Source: Physcia stellaris (taxonomy: Eukaryota; Ascomycota; Lecanoromycetes; Caliciales; Physciaceae). Taken from it: a stretch of DNA of 64,000 nucleotides. The stretch spans positions 620,001 to 684,000 of the forward strand of contig JABSSW010000010.1 in the NCBI GenBank assembly GCA_018902385.1. Direction: 5' to 3'. The notes under the pieces are model-generated. The model saw only the letters and a list, made by a program, of their open reading frames with translations, ran no database searches and had not been told where the DNA came from. A program made the translations under genes and the position numbers. Shown here piece by piece: positions 12,386 to 25,112 of this stretch; within the stretch, counting starts at the first letter, position 1; each line of letters opens with the position of its first letter.

Positions 12386-14948
12386 TTGTGTTTGAAAGTT
12401 TTTCGAAAATCATATTCAATTATTCAGAAAATCAACGTTTTTTTTTCGATCATTCAAATGATTTCAGTATTCAAAAATTTAAACATTTTCAATTCGAAAT
12501 ATTTTTATTTTGATTCAGAAAAAAGAATATTTTGCGAAATCGTCAGTTTTTTTCAACATTTTCGACAATGTTTGCATTTATTTCGCAAATCAAATTTGTT
12601 GAATTTATTGTCGAAATGTTTATGTGATTTCGTGTTCGAATGATTCAAAATTCAATTTGAATTTATTTCATTGAAACGTTTCAATAAAATTTTGACGAAA
12701 ACATTTTTTTTGCAACAATTTTTTCACGACGTAATTCATTTCAACGTTCGAATTTTCAGTCAAACACACTCAATTCGACATGCGAAATCAAAAAAAAATC
12801 AATTGTCGATGATTCGTTCGTTTCGTTTGAATTGCGAATTTCTATTGCAACATCAAGACAGAAATTCGAATTTGCAATGATTTTCGAAACGATCATTTCA
12901 TCGAAAATATCGCATTTTTTATTTATTGCATCAGAAATTGTATCAAAGTCGATGAAAAACGAATCAATTCGATGATTTACGATTTTGACGCGATTGTTTT
13001 CGTTTTTTCAAACGTTCGAATCAAAACATCGAAAATTTTTTGTTCAAGAATTTACAAACATTTGTTCATTTTTTTCGAATAATATAATCAATTCAACATG
13101 CGAAATCGCATCGAAATCAACAATTGTTTTATTCGCAAAAAATGCGAAATTTATCGCAAAATGATTTATCGCATTTCGAATTCAAATTGTTCGCATTCGC
13201 GCAAAAATGAAAATTGAACGAGCAATTTTTCGTTTATCAACATTCGAATTTGTATCAACATCGATGAAAAAATTTTCGATTCAACAAATCGTTTGCGTTC
13301 GAGTTTGCAAACGTTGCAAACAAAATTTCAATTTCAATAACAAATTTCACGAACATATTCGCGAGCATCATGTTTGAAAATTTGTTCAAAATTTGAATTT
13401 TCGAATTTTCGCATCAAAATTTACATGTAAAAAAAAAAAATCAGCATTTACATGTTCGTTTGTTTCGCAAAAATCATTTATTTTTTTCGCAACATCACGA
13501 AATCAAATATTTTCAGCGAAAATTGTTTCGCGATTTGTTTCATCAAATGATTCGAATTTTTCGATTGCGACACACAAAATCACATCAAAATTCGTGAAAA
13601 TTGCATCAATCAATGATTTTTTTTATTTCGTTCGCAACATTTTCATCAATGTTTCGAAAATCGATTTCGAAATTTCATTTTACAATCGACGATTTGTTTC
13701 GCATGTTTCGTGAAAATTTTAAATTATTTGATTTGCGACAACATCATAATCGACGATTTTTTTCGCGAAATTTTGATTTTCGTCAATTCGATCGATCATG
13801 TTCAATTTTTTCGAAAAAGTTTTATTTCATTATCGAAAATCTGTTCAAAATGTTCGATGAAAATGTCAAAAAAAAAATTTATTTTACAATCAAAAAAATC
13901 AATTCGAAAATCAAATGAACGTATTTTTTCGAAACATTTCTTCAAATCAAATGCGAATTATTTTTTATTTCAAGTTTACAATCAATCAAAAATCGTCGAT
14001 TAATCAAAATTCGAAAAATTCAAAATCGAAAAATTTGAATCAACACATGTTTGCGAAATCAATTCGCATTGTTTTCAGCAAAAATTTGTTTAAAAAATTG
14101 ATCAATTTATTGTACAAATCGACAAATGTTTTTTGCGTCAAAAACAAATTTTTGCAAATTTTAAATTTTTACAAATCGAAATTTTCGAAATTTCGTATTT
14201 TTGTAAAAAATTTTTTTTTAATTTTCATATTTTTTCGTTTTTTTTCGATTTTTTTTTGTTTTCGCATTTGTTTCGATCATTTCAATTACAAAAACGAATT
14301 GCATTAACGTTTACGAACAAATCGTTTCGATCATTGATCGTGTCATTCGATAAAAATAATGAATTTATCGTTTCGAAACGAAATTGAAAAAAAACGAAAA
14401 ATAAATTGTTCGAATATTCAATCACGAAACATCAAAAATTCGAATTTTCAATTTTGTACATTCAAAATCACGTACAAAATCATGAAAAAGTCAGCAATCG
14501 TTTGTTCGTCTGTTTCGTTTATTTTTTTTGCAACATCAAAATCGATATTTTGTTTTGCATCGATATTATCAAAAAATTCGCATTTTTTTATTGCGACATT
14601 CGATATTACATCAAAACAAACAGAAATTGCAACAATGTTAACGATTCGAAAAATTATATCAATTGTTCGTTTACATTTTTTCGAACATTTGTTTCGAAAT
14701 ATCAAAAATTTTATTTTACAATCGATGATTTGATTCGCATGTTTCATGAAAAATTCAAATCAATTAATTTATCGCAACATCAAAAACGTCGTTTTTTTTC
14801 GCAAAACATCGACGTTCGATCATTTGTCACGTATCAGTTTCGCATTATCGTTTATTTTCTGTTTGCAATCAATCAGAAAACATCGATTAATCAAAATTTG
14901 AAAAATTCGAATTTGAAAAGTTTTCAGAAATTTACGTTTGCGAAATAG
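12386..14948 (+). pseudogene. gag-like low-complexity coding remnant of element E
   Basis: Overlapping short frames give Phe/Ser/Ile/Lys-rich peptide with repeated ATF-ITSK-like phrases, as in element D. A C2H2 finger lies at 13,303-13,371. The segment resembles a structural protein and not an enzyme. Its relation to the D coding region is visible by eye; function is inferred only from position. Fossil. Confidence 0.5.
13303..13371 (+). other. C2H2 zinc-finger motif in element E
   Basis: The translation has C-x2-C, then NFNFNNKFHEHIREHH, giving C-x2-C-x12-H-x4-5-H spacing. The same motif occurs in element D (27,117-27,187) and, weaker, in F (34,911-34,980). Fingers of this type are found in some fungal LTR elements upstream of the protease. 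Confidence 0.7.
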
Positions 14949-15106
14949 ATTCGTTTTGTTATGTCAAAAAATTCGATTTATTGATTATACAAATTGTCAA
15001 ACATTTTTTGCGTCAATTCAGAAACGTTTGCAAATTTTAAATTTTTCAAAAATGAAATTCTCGAAATTTCATATGTTCGCGAAATTTTTTCGCGTTTAAT
15101 GTAAAA

Positions 15107-15582
15107 TGTCATGCAATAATATGAATAACAACAAATTGTTAAAAAAAATTCGAACATTTACAAGTTTGACAACAAAATTTTCAATTGTTTATTAATGATT
15201 GACGAAGTTATTTGTAAAATTCGTGCAAATTATTTGATTTTTAAAAAATTTATTGCATACACGTTTTATTGAATGCAATGTACGAATCAAACATCGTAAA
15301 TGCGAAAATATCGATGCGTTAATCGTGAATGCAATGATTTTATTGACATGACGAAAATGTTTATTTCGTGATACAATCGATTAATTGATCGTCGAAATTA
15401 TTCGTAAAAAATTGTATGAATTATTATTTTCAACGAAATTCATTACATTCACGTTTTGTCGAATACAATGTACACATCAATTATCGAATATGCGTAAACA
15501 TCAACGCGTTAAACGTTGTTGAGTTGATTTTATTAACATAACGAAATTGTTCGTTTCATCGTATAATCGATTTGATGTTGCA
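15107..15582 (+). repeat. solo LTR of the J type inside element E, with internal duplication
   Basis: The sequence aligns with 21,814-22,095 over its whole length: both start TGT(T/C)ATGCAAT and share TTTTCAATTGTTTATTAATGA and GCGTTAAAC. This copy is 476 bp against 282 bp because a segment of about 200 bp occurs twice (about 15,190-15,375 and 15,390-15,575). No internal element domain is attached, so it is best read as a solo LTR. Confidence 0.65.
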
Positions 15583-16433
15583 AAAATTCAACGTTTACAT
15601 TAATGTTTTCATTACATTCAAAAATTCGAATTTTCGATTTTTACACTTTAAATTACGTATTAAATTTTAAAAAAACAAATTTTCGATCGTTTGTTTATTT
15701 TATCATTTACGTTATCGTTTGCATTTTTAACGAATTGATTGCAAATCAATTTTTTTATCAATTGCAATAATTTCGATTTCAAATATTTCGCATAGATTTG
15801 CATTCGTCATCAAAATACAAATATTTTTATTCACATCGAAAATTTGATAAAAAATCGCTATTTTGATCAGAAATTCAAAACGTTAAACAATTTTTTCGTT
15901 TCGATCAATTTGTTTCAAAATTTTCAAATTTCAAATATTTTCAAATGATTTATCATATTTTTTAATCGCAAATATCATAATTCACGTTTAATTGTCACGT
16001 TTCGAATAAAAATTCGAAAACGTTTTCATTTTTTTTGTGTATTAACTATTAATGAACATCGCATGCATGTTCAAAAATTTGTCAAAAAAAACGTTTTTTC
16101 ATTATACGAAATGAGACGATATTTTCGCATATTTCATGTTTTAATAATTTTTTACATTTGAATTCAAACGCAAATTTTTTGAAAAATTTTCATGTTTTTG
16201 AAAACGATCGTTTCATCATATTAAACGTCAAATATTTTTGACATTCAACGATTTTCGCAAATACAAAATCAAATAATTTGCAAAAATCGTTTTTGTCGTT
16301 TTCGTCGTTTTTATCGTTCGTTATGAATTTAATGCGTTTACGAACAAATTATCGAAATCACGTGTTTTGTCGATTGACAAAAAAAAAATCAATTGATCGT
16401 TTCGAAACGAAATTGAAAAAAAACGAAAAATAA

Positions 16434-16649
16434 TGTGACGAACGTGCATCGATTTCAACATTTAAAATCAACATTTAATCAATCATTAAAATTAACATTT
16501 TTATTTTATCACATCGAATGACAAAATCGAAATTCGTTTATGATCAAATTTTTTACATATGTTTTGTCAAATTTTCATGTAATTGTTTTTCATTTCGATA
16601 TTTTCGTGTAATTATGTAATAATATTATATTTTTGCATAACCTTTTACA
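16434..16649 (+). repeat. right LTR of element E
   Basis: 216 bp, preceded by a purine-rich tract (GAAAAAAAACGAAAAATAA). It agrees with the left LTR except for a few transitions and a small cluster of differences near 16,620. Confidence 0.9.
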
Positions 16650-19299
16650 CGCATAACGAAAATTTCAATAATCAAATAACATTCAATAACAACGACAATT
16701 TTTTTGCGACGAATATTGTTGACATAATTATCAAACGTTGTCGCAAAAAACTTTGCATAATTGATTGCAATAAAAAAATCAATTCAAAATAATGTTTTCG
16801 TTAAATTCAAAACAATTTCATTTCAAATTTTTAATCACGAAATTGCAATTTTAAACAACAGTCAATTCAAATTATTGACGTTTGTTTTGTACGAATATCA
16901 TTTTTGAACGAAAACGATCGCAAACGTTTTTTTAACGAAAATTTTTGAAAATTGATTTGAATCAATCGATTTCGTGAAATTGTTTTAAATGCATCAAAAT
17001 CAAAATGAATATATCGATCAAATTCGATTTTGACATTTTTCGATGCAAATTTTTTCATCATAAATCGTTTCGAACACATCGAATCGAAAAAATCAATCGA
17101 TTTTATTATTTATAATCAAAATAAAATTTTCGTTGTATTCGTACGAATATTTCATGACGAAAACACGATTTCGAACGAAACGCATATCGAACAACGATGT
17201 CAAACAATTTATTTTTGTCGAAAATCGAAAACATATACAAAAACATCAAAAAAGTTGCGAATTTGACGAATTATAAATTTGACGAACATACAATTCGTTC
17301 AATGAAAATGTAACAAATTTGAAAAAACATGCGATATGTTTGACGAAATCGCAACGAATCACGAACATGCAACAAAATTTGCAATTGAACAAAAAATCAC
17401 ATTTTAATTTTATTTACTTTTTATCGAAAAATGATTAATAATTTTGAAAATTTTTTTGCGCAATTATTTGAAAAACGTTCGATCGAATTTGAAATCGAAC
17501 AAAAAAAAATATCGTACAAAACATTAATTTATCATTTGATCAAAAATCGTTCGACGAAAACGTTAATTTTATCGTTTGATTGTTCGACGACGACGTCGCA
17601 ATTTGTACAAATTTAACATTTATGTGCAACGTACAACAAATTTCGCGTAAAACAAATGACAAACACAAACGACGTCAAAACGAAATATATCGTTTTGCGA
17701 AATTTCATTATTTGTACAAATTTTATGATTGCGCATGAATAACGAATTTCGTAATTACAAATTTTTATATGATTGAAACATGCGACATGCGACAAATTTC
17801 GCACAAAACAAAATACAAACGCAAAACGTCGATGAAACAAATTGTTAAATGCATTCATTTTTTGTTTCGTTAATTCGTTTTGCAAATAAATTTTCGACGA
17901 AACGTTTGAATTAATACGTTATAATGTATTCGAACAAAAATTATACATTTCACGAATCATAACACAAATCGTTTTCGTTGTTTTTTTTCAAAATGTGCAA
18001 ACGCAAAAACAAAAAAAATTCGTCGTTTTTTCGAAATAAAAAAAAATGAATCGTTGTACAATTATGATCAACATCGAGAAATGTATTTGATATTTTCGAT
18101 TTTTTGAAATTGTACAAAATTACAAATATCAACACAAAAAATTTCAATAAATTTGATTTTTAATTTCATGTTAAAAAACAAACAAAATTTCACATAAAAA
18201 AAAACAATTGTCAAAACGATTTTTCAATTCGAATTTTCGAATTTTTCAACGTCGACGAAACGTGTTCATGAAATATTTTAACAATTATTTTACAACAATT
18301 CGAATCGATTAAATCGTTCAAAAAAAATTGACGTTCAAAACAACGCAACAAATTCACAAAAAGTTTTGATCATAATATCATCGAAATTTCAACAAACACG
18401 ACAAACGATTCGAAAAAAAAATCATTGAAAAAAAAAATTCAAAAACAATCGTCAATTTGATATATTTGCGACGATTTTTGCAAACAAATCGAACAATTCG
18501 AATTTGTCAAATGAAAAAATCACAATCATAATAATTTTTCAAGTCATTTCGATGCGATTCAAACAACGATGCAAAAATCATCAAAAAGTTTTGTTTTACG
18601 AAAGATTTTCAATTGAAAAAAATAAAAAAAAATTAATTTTACAAAAAATTTTCAATTGAAAAAAATATTTCGTGTTCGAATGATTTTCAAAAAAAAATAA
18701 AAAATTCGATCGATTTTTGATAACGAAAAATTAATTTTACGAATGATTTCGTTTTTGTTTTCGATTGTGCATCAAACGTGATCGTCGATAAATAAAAAAC
18801 AATAATATTGAATAATGCATCAATTTTTCAATCGATCAACGAAACGATTGCACGAAAACATATTCAAAAACATGATATTGCATACGACGATAAAATTACT
18901 GACAATTTTGTCGAATGATTCGTTCGTTGTTAAAAATAATATTGATAATGCGCGAATTTTCGAGTTTGATCAATGAATGATTGAACAAAAACATATCAAA
19001 AATTTGAAAATAAAATAAACAATGACAACGATTTTCGATGTTTGAATTCGTTCATTGTCGCAAATTTCGTGTGTGATTCAAATGAAACAAAAATTAATTA
19101 TTTTTGATAAATCATATTCGCATTGACATAAAAAAAACGAAATATTATGACACGCGAATTGTTTGTATTTTTCGAAAAATAAAAAAAAAATGTTTTTTGT
19201 GAAACATGACAATTTTTGATCGAATTTTCGATGTGAAACGCATTTGATCGAGCATTTTGATGAAAAATATTTCAAAACATATGTTGATTAAAAAAAACA

Positions 19300-19610
19300 T
19301 TGCAAATTGCGAAATATGAATCGTTTGTCAAAACATTTCGTCAAGAATCAAATCACGAACATGTAAACGCGATCATAAATTGCGAAATACGAATCATTGC
19401 AAACATTTCGACAAAATTTGAACATGTGAACAACAATTGAAAAAAACGCGAAACATGCGTCGATTGCAAATAAAACAAAACATTTCGTCATATTTTAGCA
19501 TGCAAACAAATCGAAAATTGCGAAATATGAATCATTGAAACATTTCGACAAAATTTAAACATGAAACATGAATCAAAAAATTGCAAACAAACATTTCGTT
19601 CAAAATCACA
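19300..19610 (+). repeat. degenerate tandem repeat, about 70 bp unit
   Basis: Four copies of a unit containing AATTGCGAAATATGAATC and AACATTTCGTCA start near 19,306, 19,378, 19,445 and 19,513. Divergence between copies is high but the order of landmarks is kept. Confidence 0.7.
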
Positions 19611-20159
19611 CGATAAATTATCGTTTCAATTCAACGAAAATTGATATGAATTAATTTTACGTGAATTTCATAACAAATTATCAAAAAATAAAACAAAAAT
19701 TGTGTTTTTAAAAAATAATGATCGCGAAAAATCTCGCTAAAGCACAAAATTTCATGATTTTTTTTCGTCATACAAAGCACAACGTCGATACAATTTCAAA
19801 CGTCATAAAACGATTGACGATTAATGAAAAATTCGTTTATTCGTGAAACATGCATAATTCAATGAGAATATTATCGTTCAAAGTTTTGTCGAAATTTTTC
19901 AAAAATAAATCAAATTTGCGAAAATGCGCGAAAAAATTCGCGATATTGTTAAATGTGCATGATTCAAAAATAATAAAACAAACAAAAACACAAAAAAATC
20001 AAAATAACAAAATATTCAAAATGTGAATTCATCGCGAATTATATTTAAACGTCGTTTCGCTTTTTGAAAAAATTAAAATTAAAAAAAAAATTCGCTAAAA
20101 ATTCACGTATCAATTAAAATACATCGACATTGACAAAAAAATAATCACGAAAAAATGAT

Positions 20160-20540
20160 CAAATTACGAATAATCGCACACGATTATGATTCGAACAAAT
20201 CGTGCGACGAAAACGTATTTGAAAATCAATAACACGACAATATAATTTTTTTGATGATACAATCGATTCGAAAATAATTTAATATCATGACGCGTGCAAA
20301 CGTTTTGTAAATGCAATTTTTTTTGATAAAACAATTGATTCGAATAATCATGCAAACATCGTGACGCGATCGACGTTTTACATTCATGAATAAACAATCA
20401 AATTACGATCAAATCGTACAACAAAAACATATTTGAACATTCAATATCATAACGCGTTCAAAATTGAACGTGTTTTGTAAATGCAATTTTTTTGACGAAA
20501 CAATTGATTCGAACAATCATGAAAACATCACGATTTCATG
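20160..20540 (+). repeat. two-copy direct repeat in element I
   Basis: CAAATTACGA followed by an ATCGTGCGACGAAAACGTATTTGA-like stretch begins near 20,162 and again near 20,399. The segment GTTTTGTAAATGCAATTTTT, GAAACAATTGATTCGAA, ATCATG follows each time (near 20,303 and 20,473). Spacing is roughly 165-235 bp because of indels. Confidence 0.65.
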
Positions 20541-21018
20541 TCATCAATTTCGTGTTGTTTATTGTTTAGAATTTACGACGCATGAAAAATTAAATCGTGT
20601 CAAAAACATTTTCAAAAATTGTTGTTCGATTTGATTGAACGATGAAATTGTGAATGTGAATGTGAAATGAAATGCGAAAATTTCGAAATCGAATATTCAA
20701 TTGCGATCACGATTATTTTATCAATAAAAAAAAATATTCGACGTTTTACGCGTTTAATCATTTTTTTCGAACAATTCATCGATTCAATGTAAAAAATAAA
20801 AAAATAAAAAATAAAAAAATTCGAATTCGATTTTTTTGTCATTCAATCAATTGTCAATCATCAAATCGAAAATTGTGAATTGTACGAAATCAAATTTTCG
20901 ATATTGAAAACAACAAACAATGAAATCATCAAATCATGTTTTTTTTGAATCATTCACGAAAATGATTTTCAAATTTTTAACGCAAATTGATTATGAATCG
21001 AAATAAATTATAAAATTT

Positions 21019-21103
21019 CGAATGCGAAAATCACGATGACAATGTTTTTTCAAATTTCAAAATTTTCGATGCGAAAATCACGATGACAATGTTTTTTCAA
21101 ATC
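21019..21103 (+). repeat. short tandem duplication, 48 bp apart
   Basis: ATGCGAAAATCACGATGACA plus AT-GTTTTTTCAAAT occurs at about 21,022 and again at 21,070 with no change over some 33 bp. Confidence 0.8.
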
Positions 21104-21194
21104 AACAACATACAAATACACAAATTTAAAAACTTTTGTTGCAAAACATATGAAAATATATTTCAAAAAATTTCGATGTTTAAAAAAAAACGCG

Positions 21195-21483
21195 TGTAAA
21201 AAATTCAAAATTCAAAATTTGCAAAAAACGCGAATCGAATTTCGTCAAATCAAATCAAATTCGAAACATCAAACAATGAAACGAACAATTTTATCATATT
21301 AATAAAATCAACACAACAACGATTATCGCATTGATATTCGCGCATATGCGATAATTGATGTGTACGTTGCATTTAGCAAAACGTGTATATAACAGATTTT
21401 TTAAAAAATAATTAATTTTGCAATTATTAATTTAAAAATTATTTTGTTTTTTGTTATACATTTTTGATGTTACGAATTTTACA
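21195..21483 (+). repeat. right LTR of element I
   Basis: 289 bp, same ends as the left LTR. Followed directly by AATTT, the second copy of the target duplication, after which fragment J resumes. Confidence 0.92.
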
Positions 21484-22109
21484 AATTTAATATTACGTTG
21501 ACGATGACGAATTTCAAAATATTCAAAATATCGTGAATGTTTTTCACGAAATCAATTCAAAAATAACGAAATTTGTTTTACGAAATGATTAAATTGTAAA
21601 TATCGTTTATAATCGATCAAAAAACATTAATATGAATTCGTTACAATTTATTGTCAAATTGATTTCGATAATTTTTGTTTCGAATTTTTGTTTTTGTGTT
21701 ATTTCGCGTTATTTACAATCAAAATTTACGTCGTATGAAAAATTGAATCGTGTTAAAAACATTTTCAAAAATTGTCGTTAAATTTTATTGAATAATGAAT
21801 AATATAAAAAACGTGTTATGCAATGTTATAAATGAACAATAAATAATTAAAAAATTTGAATATTTACAAATTCGTCAACAAAATTTTCAATTGTTTATTA
21901 ATGACACGCGAAATTATTTGTAAAATTCGTGCAAAATATTTGTTTTTCAAAAAATTTAATATATGTATATTTCGTTAAATACAATGTACAAATCAATTGT
22001 TGTATATGCGATAATATCAACGCGTTAAACATAATAACAAAAATTTTATAAACATAATCAAATTGTTCGTTTCGTAATATCAATTCGATGTTACAAAAAT
22101 TTTCGAATT
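21484..22109 (+). mobile_element. fragment J, right part with its 3' LTR
   Basis: Sequence after element I continues the fragment interrupted at 9712. It contains the 60-70 bp motif (21,713-21,780) also found near the 3' ends of A and B, then a probable LTR at 21,814-22,095 (starting TGTTATGCAATG). The J element thus reads integrase, 3' region, LTR. Element B abuts it at 22,110. Fossil. Confidence 0.62.
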
Positions 22110-22340
22110 TGTTAATATTATCATGAATCGTGCTTGAATAAACGTATTATTGATTAATTAAACGAAAACAATAAATTTGCAAAAATAAATAAATACAAAA
22201 TGTTGAAATTGCAAACAATATACGACGTCAAATTTCAAATCACGTTAATTTTCACGTAAAATTAAAACATAATTCGTTGTTCGATCATATCATATCAATT
22301 ATTTATTCATCAAATTTATTTGTCAAACATGTTCGTAACA
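22110..22340 (-). repeat. 3' LTR of element B
   Basis: Reverse complement of the A-family LTR: in the minus direction it begins TGTTACGAACATG at 22,340 and ends near ATGATAATATTAACA at 22,110. Confidence 0.88.
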
Positions 22341-23052
22341 TTATTTTTTTTTTTCGCGAACGTCGTTTCGACGATTCGTCGTTAATTCGAAACGAAAACG
22401 TTGTCGATTGTTTTGAATGAATTCAAAATTCGAAATTTTCACGATCATCATTTTTTGATTTTTTCAATATGTTGTATCAATTTACAATTCAATAAAATCG
22501 AACAACAATTTTTGAAAATGTTTTTGACACGATTCAATTTTTTATGCGACGTAAATTTTGATTGTAAACAACGTCGAAACGATAATAATGAAATTTGAAA
22601 CTAAAAAAAAAATTTTTGAAACGAACGAATGAAATCAAAATAAATTCAAATTCAATTGCGATTTTCAAATTTTAATCGAACGTAATTTCGATGAATGTCA
22701 AAACGACACTATTTTTTCTAAAACGACGACGATTCGCAAATGAATTTTGATCATCGATTTAAAAAATGAAAAAAATGATTTTGAATGATTTCGAATTTGC
22801 AACGATAAAATGAATTCGATAATAATTATTCATCACGTTACGAACATTATCGAATTTATCGTTATCGACGTAATATCAAATTCGATCATGCGATCAATTT
22901 GATCAATTGACGCGATATTGAAAACGATCGTAATGATATCGAAATTTTAAAATATTGTTCATTTTTCATTCGAAATTTTCGTTGATTACAACGAAATCGA
23001 ATGATTCGTTGATTTGATTTTCGAAAAAATTACAAAAAATTTTGCGCAAAAA

Positions 23053-24324
23053 TCAACAATGAAACACATCATAAATTCGTATTGTTTCAAATAATTCAAA
23101 TTGATAAAAATTGTTTATACATTTTAACATTTTGTATAAATCAAGTTTTTTGTCATCAAATTTGTCGAATAATTTAACGATTTTGATGTTTCGTCGATTC
23201 AAAAAAACGTAATTTTTTTCGACGTATTCGACGATTTTGCGATATTTGTTGATTTGTGTCGTTATACGTTTTGAATTATTTCGACGTGAATTTCGTACAT
23301 AATCGAAAATGTTTTGCATTGTGTTCGTGATGTTTTTCGTTTTAACGATCAAAAATCGCTTTTTTTTCGTGACATACGAAATAAAATTCGATGAAAAATT
23401 CATACGTGAATGAAAATTTTTGTTGACGAAAAACGATAACAATTCAATAAATGCAAAAATCGCGTTATTGTTTGTAAATTCGATTATAAATAATTAAACG
23501 TTTCAATCGTTTTGCATGTAATTGCAATATTGTCGCAATTGTTTTTCGACATTTTGATTGATTTTTTCGATTTAATCATCAATTTCTGAATGAAAAATCG
23601 TGAAAAATTTACATTTGATGTCGAAAATTTTGCAAAAAATTTGTCATACGAAAAACACGAATTGAAAATTTCGATCAAATGTTATAAAAAAAAACAAATC
23701 ATAAATACGAAACACGTATTGAATGAATATTTTTGTTGTGATTTCAACATTCGTATTTTCGTTTTTCGTTGTACAAAATGCATAATGACGTTTTTTATTA
23801 AATTTGTCGATTATCGTGCAAATAACATTATGATCGTAAACGTCAAATAATTTCGTAATGAAATTAATGAATATATTCGTTCAACGTTGCAAAAATATGA
23901 TCAAAAAAATGAATAATTCGTTTTTACGATTTTTGAAAATTTTAATTCGTTAATATTCGTGATAATTACGTACGTATCGACGAATTGTTTTGCGCATATT
24001 AAATTAATAATAATCACGACGTAAAAAAATTTTCATGCGATTAAATTCAAAATAATTCGATGCGAAAAATTCATAAATTTTTGAAAAAATCAACGAACAA
24101 AAAAACATCGACGAACATTCATAATCGATTTTTGTAATATAAAATATCGTTTTTTTTTGACAATCGTTTAAATTGATTTCATTCACGAAAATAAAATTTT
24201 GATTAAATGTTTCATGATATGTTTGACAATCGTCGTTTGTTTTGTTTGCGACGAAAATTCGTTCGTAAATTGATTCGTCAAATTCGACGACATAAATTTC
24301 GAATCGTTTTGAAATGAACAACAT
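23053..24324 (-). pseudogene. integrase region of element B
   Basis: The frame at 23,442-23,053 carries the same C-terminal integrase landmarks as A (NSRRNNSKRI, LNRRNIK, IYDVFHC). The frame at 24,324-24,004 covers the zinc-binding end with NKTNDDCQTYHE and NRMKIFLRRDYY. The catalytic core lies between them. Fossil, many breaks. Confidence 0.8.
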
Positions 24325-24570
24325 TTGTTTTTTATATTGATGTCGTTCGTCATTATCGTTTTTAAATCATGAATTCGACATGCGAATCAAAACGTTTGTT
24401 TTAACGTTTTGAATTTTTGATTGAAATTGAATGACGATATTGAATTTCGATAAAATTTCTGTTCAACGAATTTGACGAAAAATTAATTTTTTCGAAATTA
24501 TGAAAATTTTCAAATTTTTGTAATCGATGAAAATTTTGATCGATTTGTCAATGTTTTCGAATTTTGAACG

Positions 24571-24792
24571 TCAATGTTTCAAACAACGAATGATGATCAA
24601 TAATTTTTTGTTATAAATTTCGTAATTGCATTCGATTGAAATCATGTTTCGATTGTAAAAAACAACGAAATACAAAATTTTTTCGTCATCGTATTGCGAT
24701 AACATTTTCGCATTGACGTAATTTGAAAAATCGGTTTTTAAAATGACTTGTTTGATTTTATCGTAATAACGAAATATGAAAATTTCGATCAC
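24571..24792 (-). pseudogene. RNase H region of element B
   Basis: YVNAKMLSQYDDEKILYFV and ISIECNYEIYNKKLL are the RNase H blocks of element A with a few substitutions. Fossil. Confidence 0.83.
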
Positions 24793-24960
24793 GATTTTCT
24801 TGAATAAATTGAAAATTTTTTCGATTTTTGTAATTCATTCGAAATTCACGAATTTTTTGATCATGCGAATGAAAATTTTGATTTTTTTCGAAAAATCGCG
24901 AATGAAACGTCAATAAAAATTGACGAAATTCACGAAAATTTGAATTTTCTTGAAATTGAT

Positions 24961-25112
24961 TGTCAAGAAAAATAATGTTTGATGCAATTGTTGATAAATA
25001 AATAATTGATTAATTATTTGAATATGTGCGAAAAAATATTTACATATTCGTTTTGCGACGACGCTAATTTCATTGAGATTGTCACGTGACATTTTTGAAA
25101 CAATTTTTAACA
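24961..25112. repeat. left LTR of element C
   Basis: About 152 bp, starts TGTCAAGAAAAATAATG and ends near TTTTTAACA; matches 29,982-30,139. Confidence 0.85.

Larger units (their letters stand above)
10969..16649 (+). mobile_element. element E: LTR element with C2H2-finger gag-like region, no pol seen
   Basis: Two 216-bp LTRs starting TGTGACGAACG and ending CACA/TACA enclose about 5.2 kb. The flanking pentamers are CGTAT and CGCAT, an almost perfect target duplication. The interior codes for Ser/Phe-rich low-complexity segments and one C2H2 finger shared with D and F; I see no protease, reverse transcriptase or integrase. A block around 13,390-13,900 is echoed at about 14,430-14,950, so part of the coding region is duplicated. 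A solo LTR of the J type sits inside at 15,107-15,582. The LTRs are related to those of D and of the gypsy element G. Fossil. Confidence 0.82.
16655..21194 (+). other. element I internal sequence right of E, repeat-rich, no recognised gene
   Basis: About 4.5 kb with only short open frames on both strands (for example 17,431-17,616, and 17,613-17,885 on the minus strand). None shows a domain I know. The stretch is notable for tandem repeats at 19,300-19,610, 20,160-20,540 and 21,019-21,103. CA-rich phrases such as ACATGCGACAAATTTCGCAC recur near 17,320-17,830. Confidence 0.55.
9713..21483 (+). mobile_element. element I: long LTR element without recognisable pol, interrupted by E
   Basis: Two direct repeats of equal length (289 bp), both starting TGTAAAAAATTC and ending GAATTTTACA, flank about 11.2 kb. 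The host sequence AATTT is repeated at 9708-9712 and 21,484-21,488, a convincing 5-bp target duplication. Removing nested element E leaves about 6 kb. I found no protease, polymerase or integrase in the remaining 5.5 kb, which instead holds several tandem repeats, so it resembles a large non-autonomous LTR derivative. Its 3' part shares a 60-70 bp motif with A, B and J, hinting at dependence on that family. Fossil, heavily mutated. Confidence 0.85.

Noticed and set aside
13303-13371. C2H2 fingers in E and D as host transcription factors
   Set aside because: They lie inside LTR pairs, recur in three elements and sit in low-complexity gag-like sequence.
19300-20540. CRISPR-like regularly spaced repeats
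   Set aside because: The repeats are diverged tandem units in a fungal retroelement, with no uniform spacers and no cas genes.
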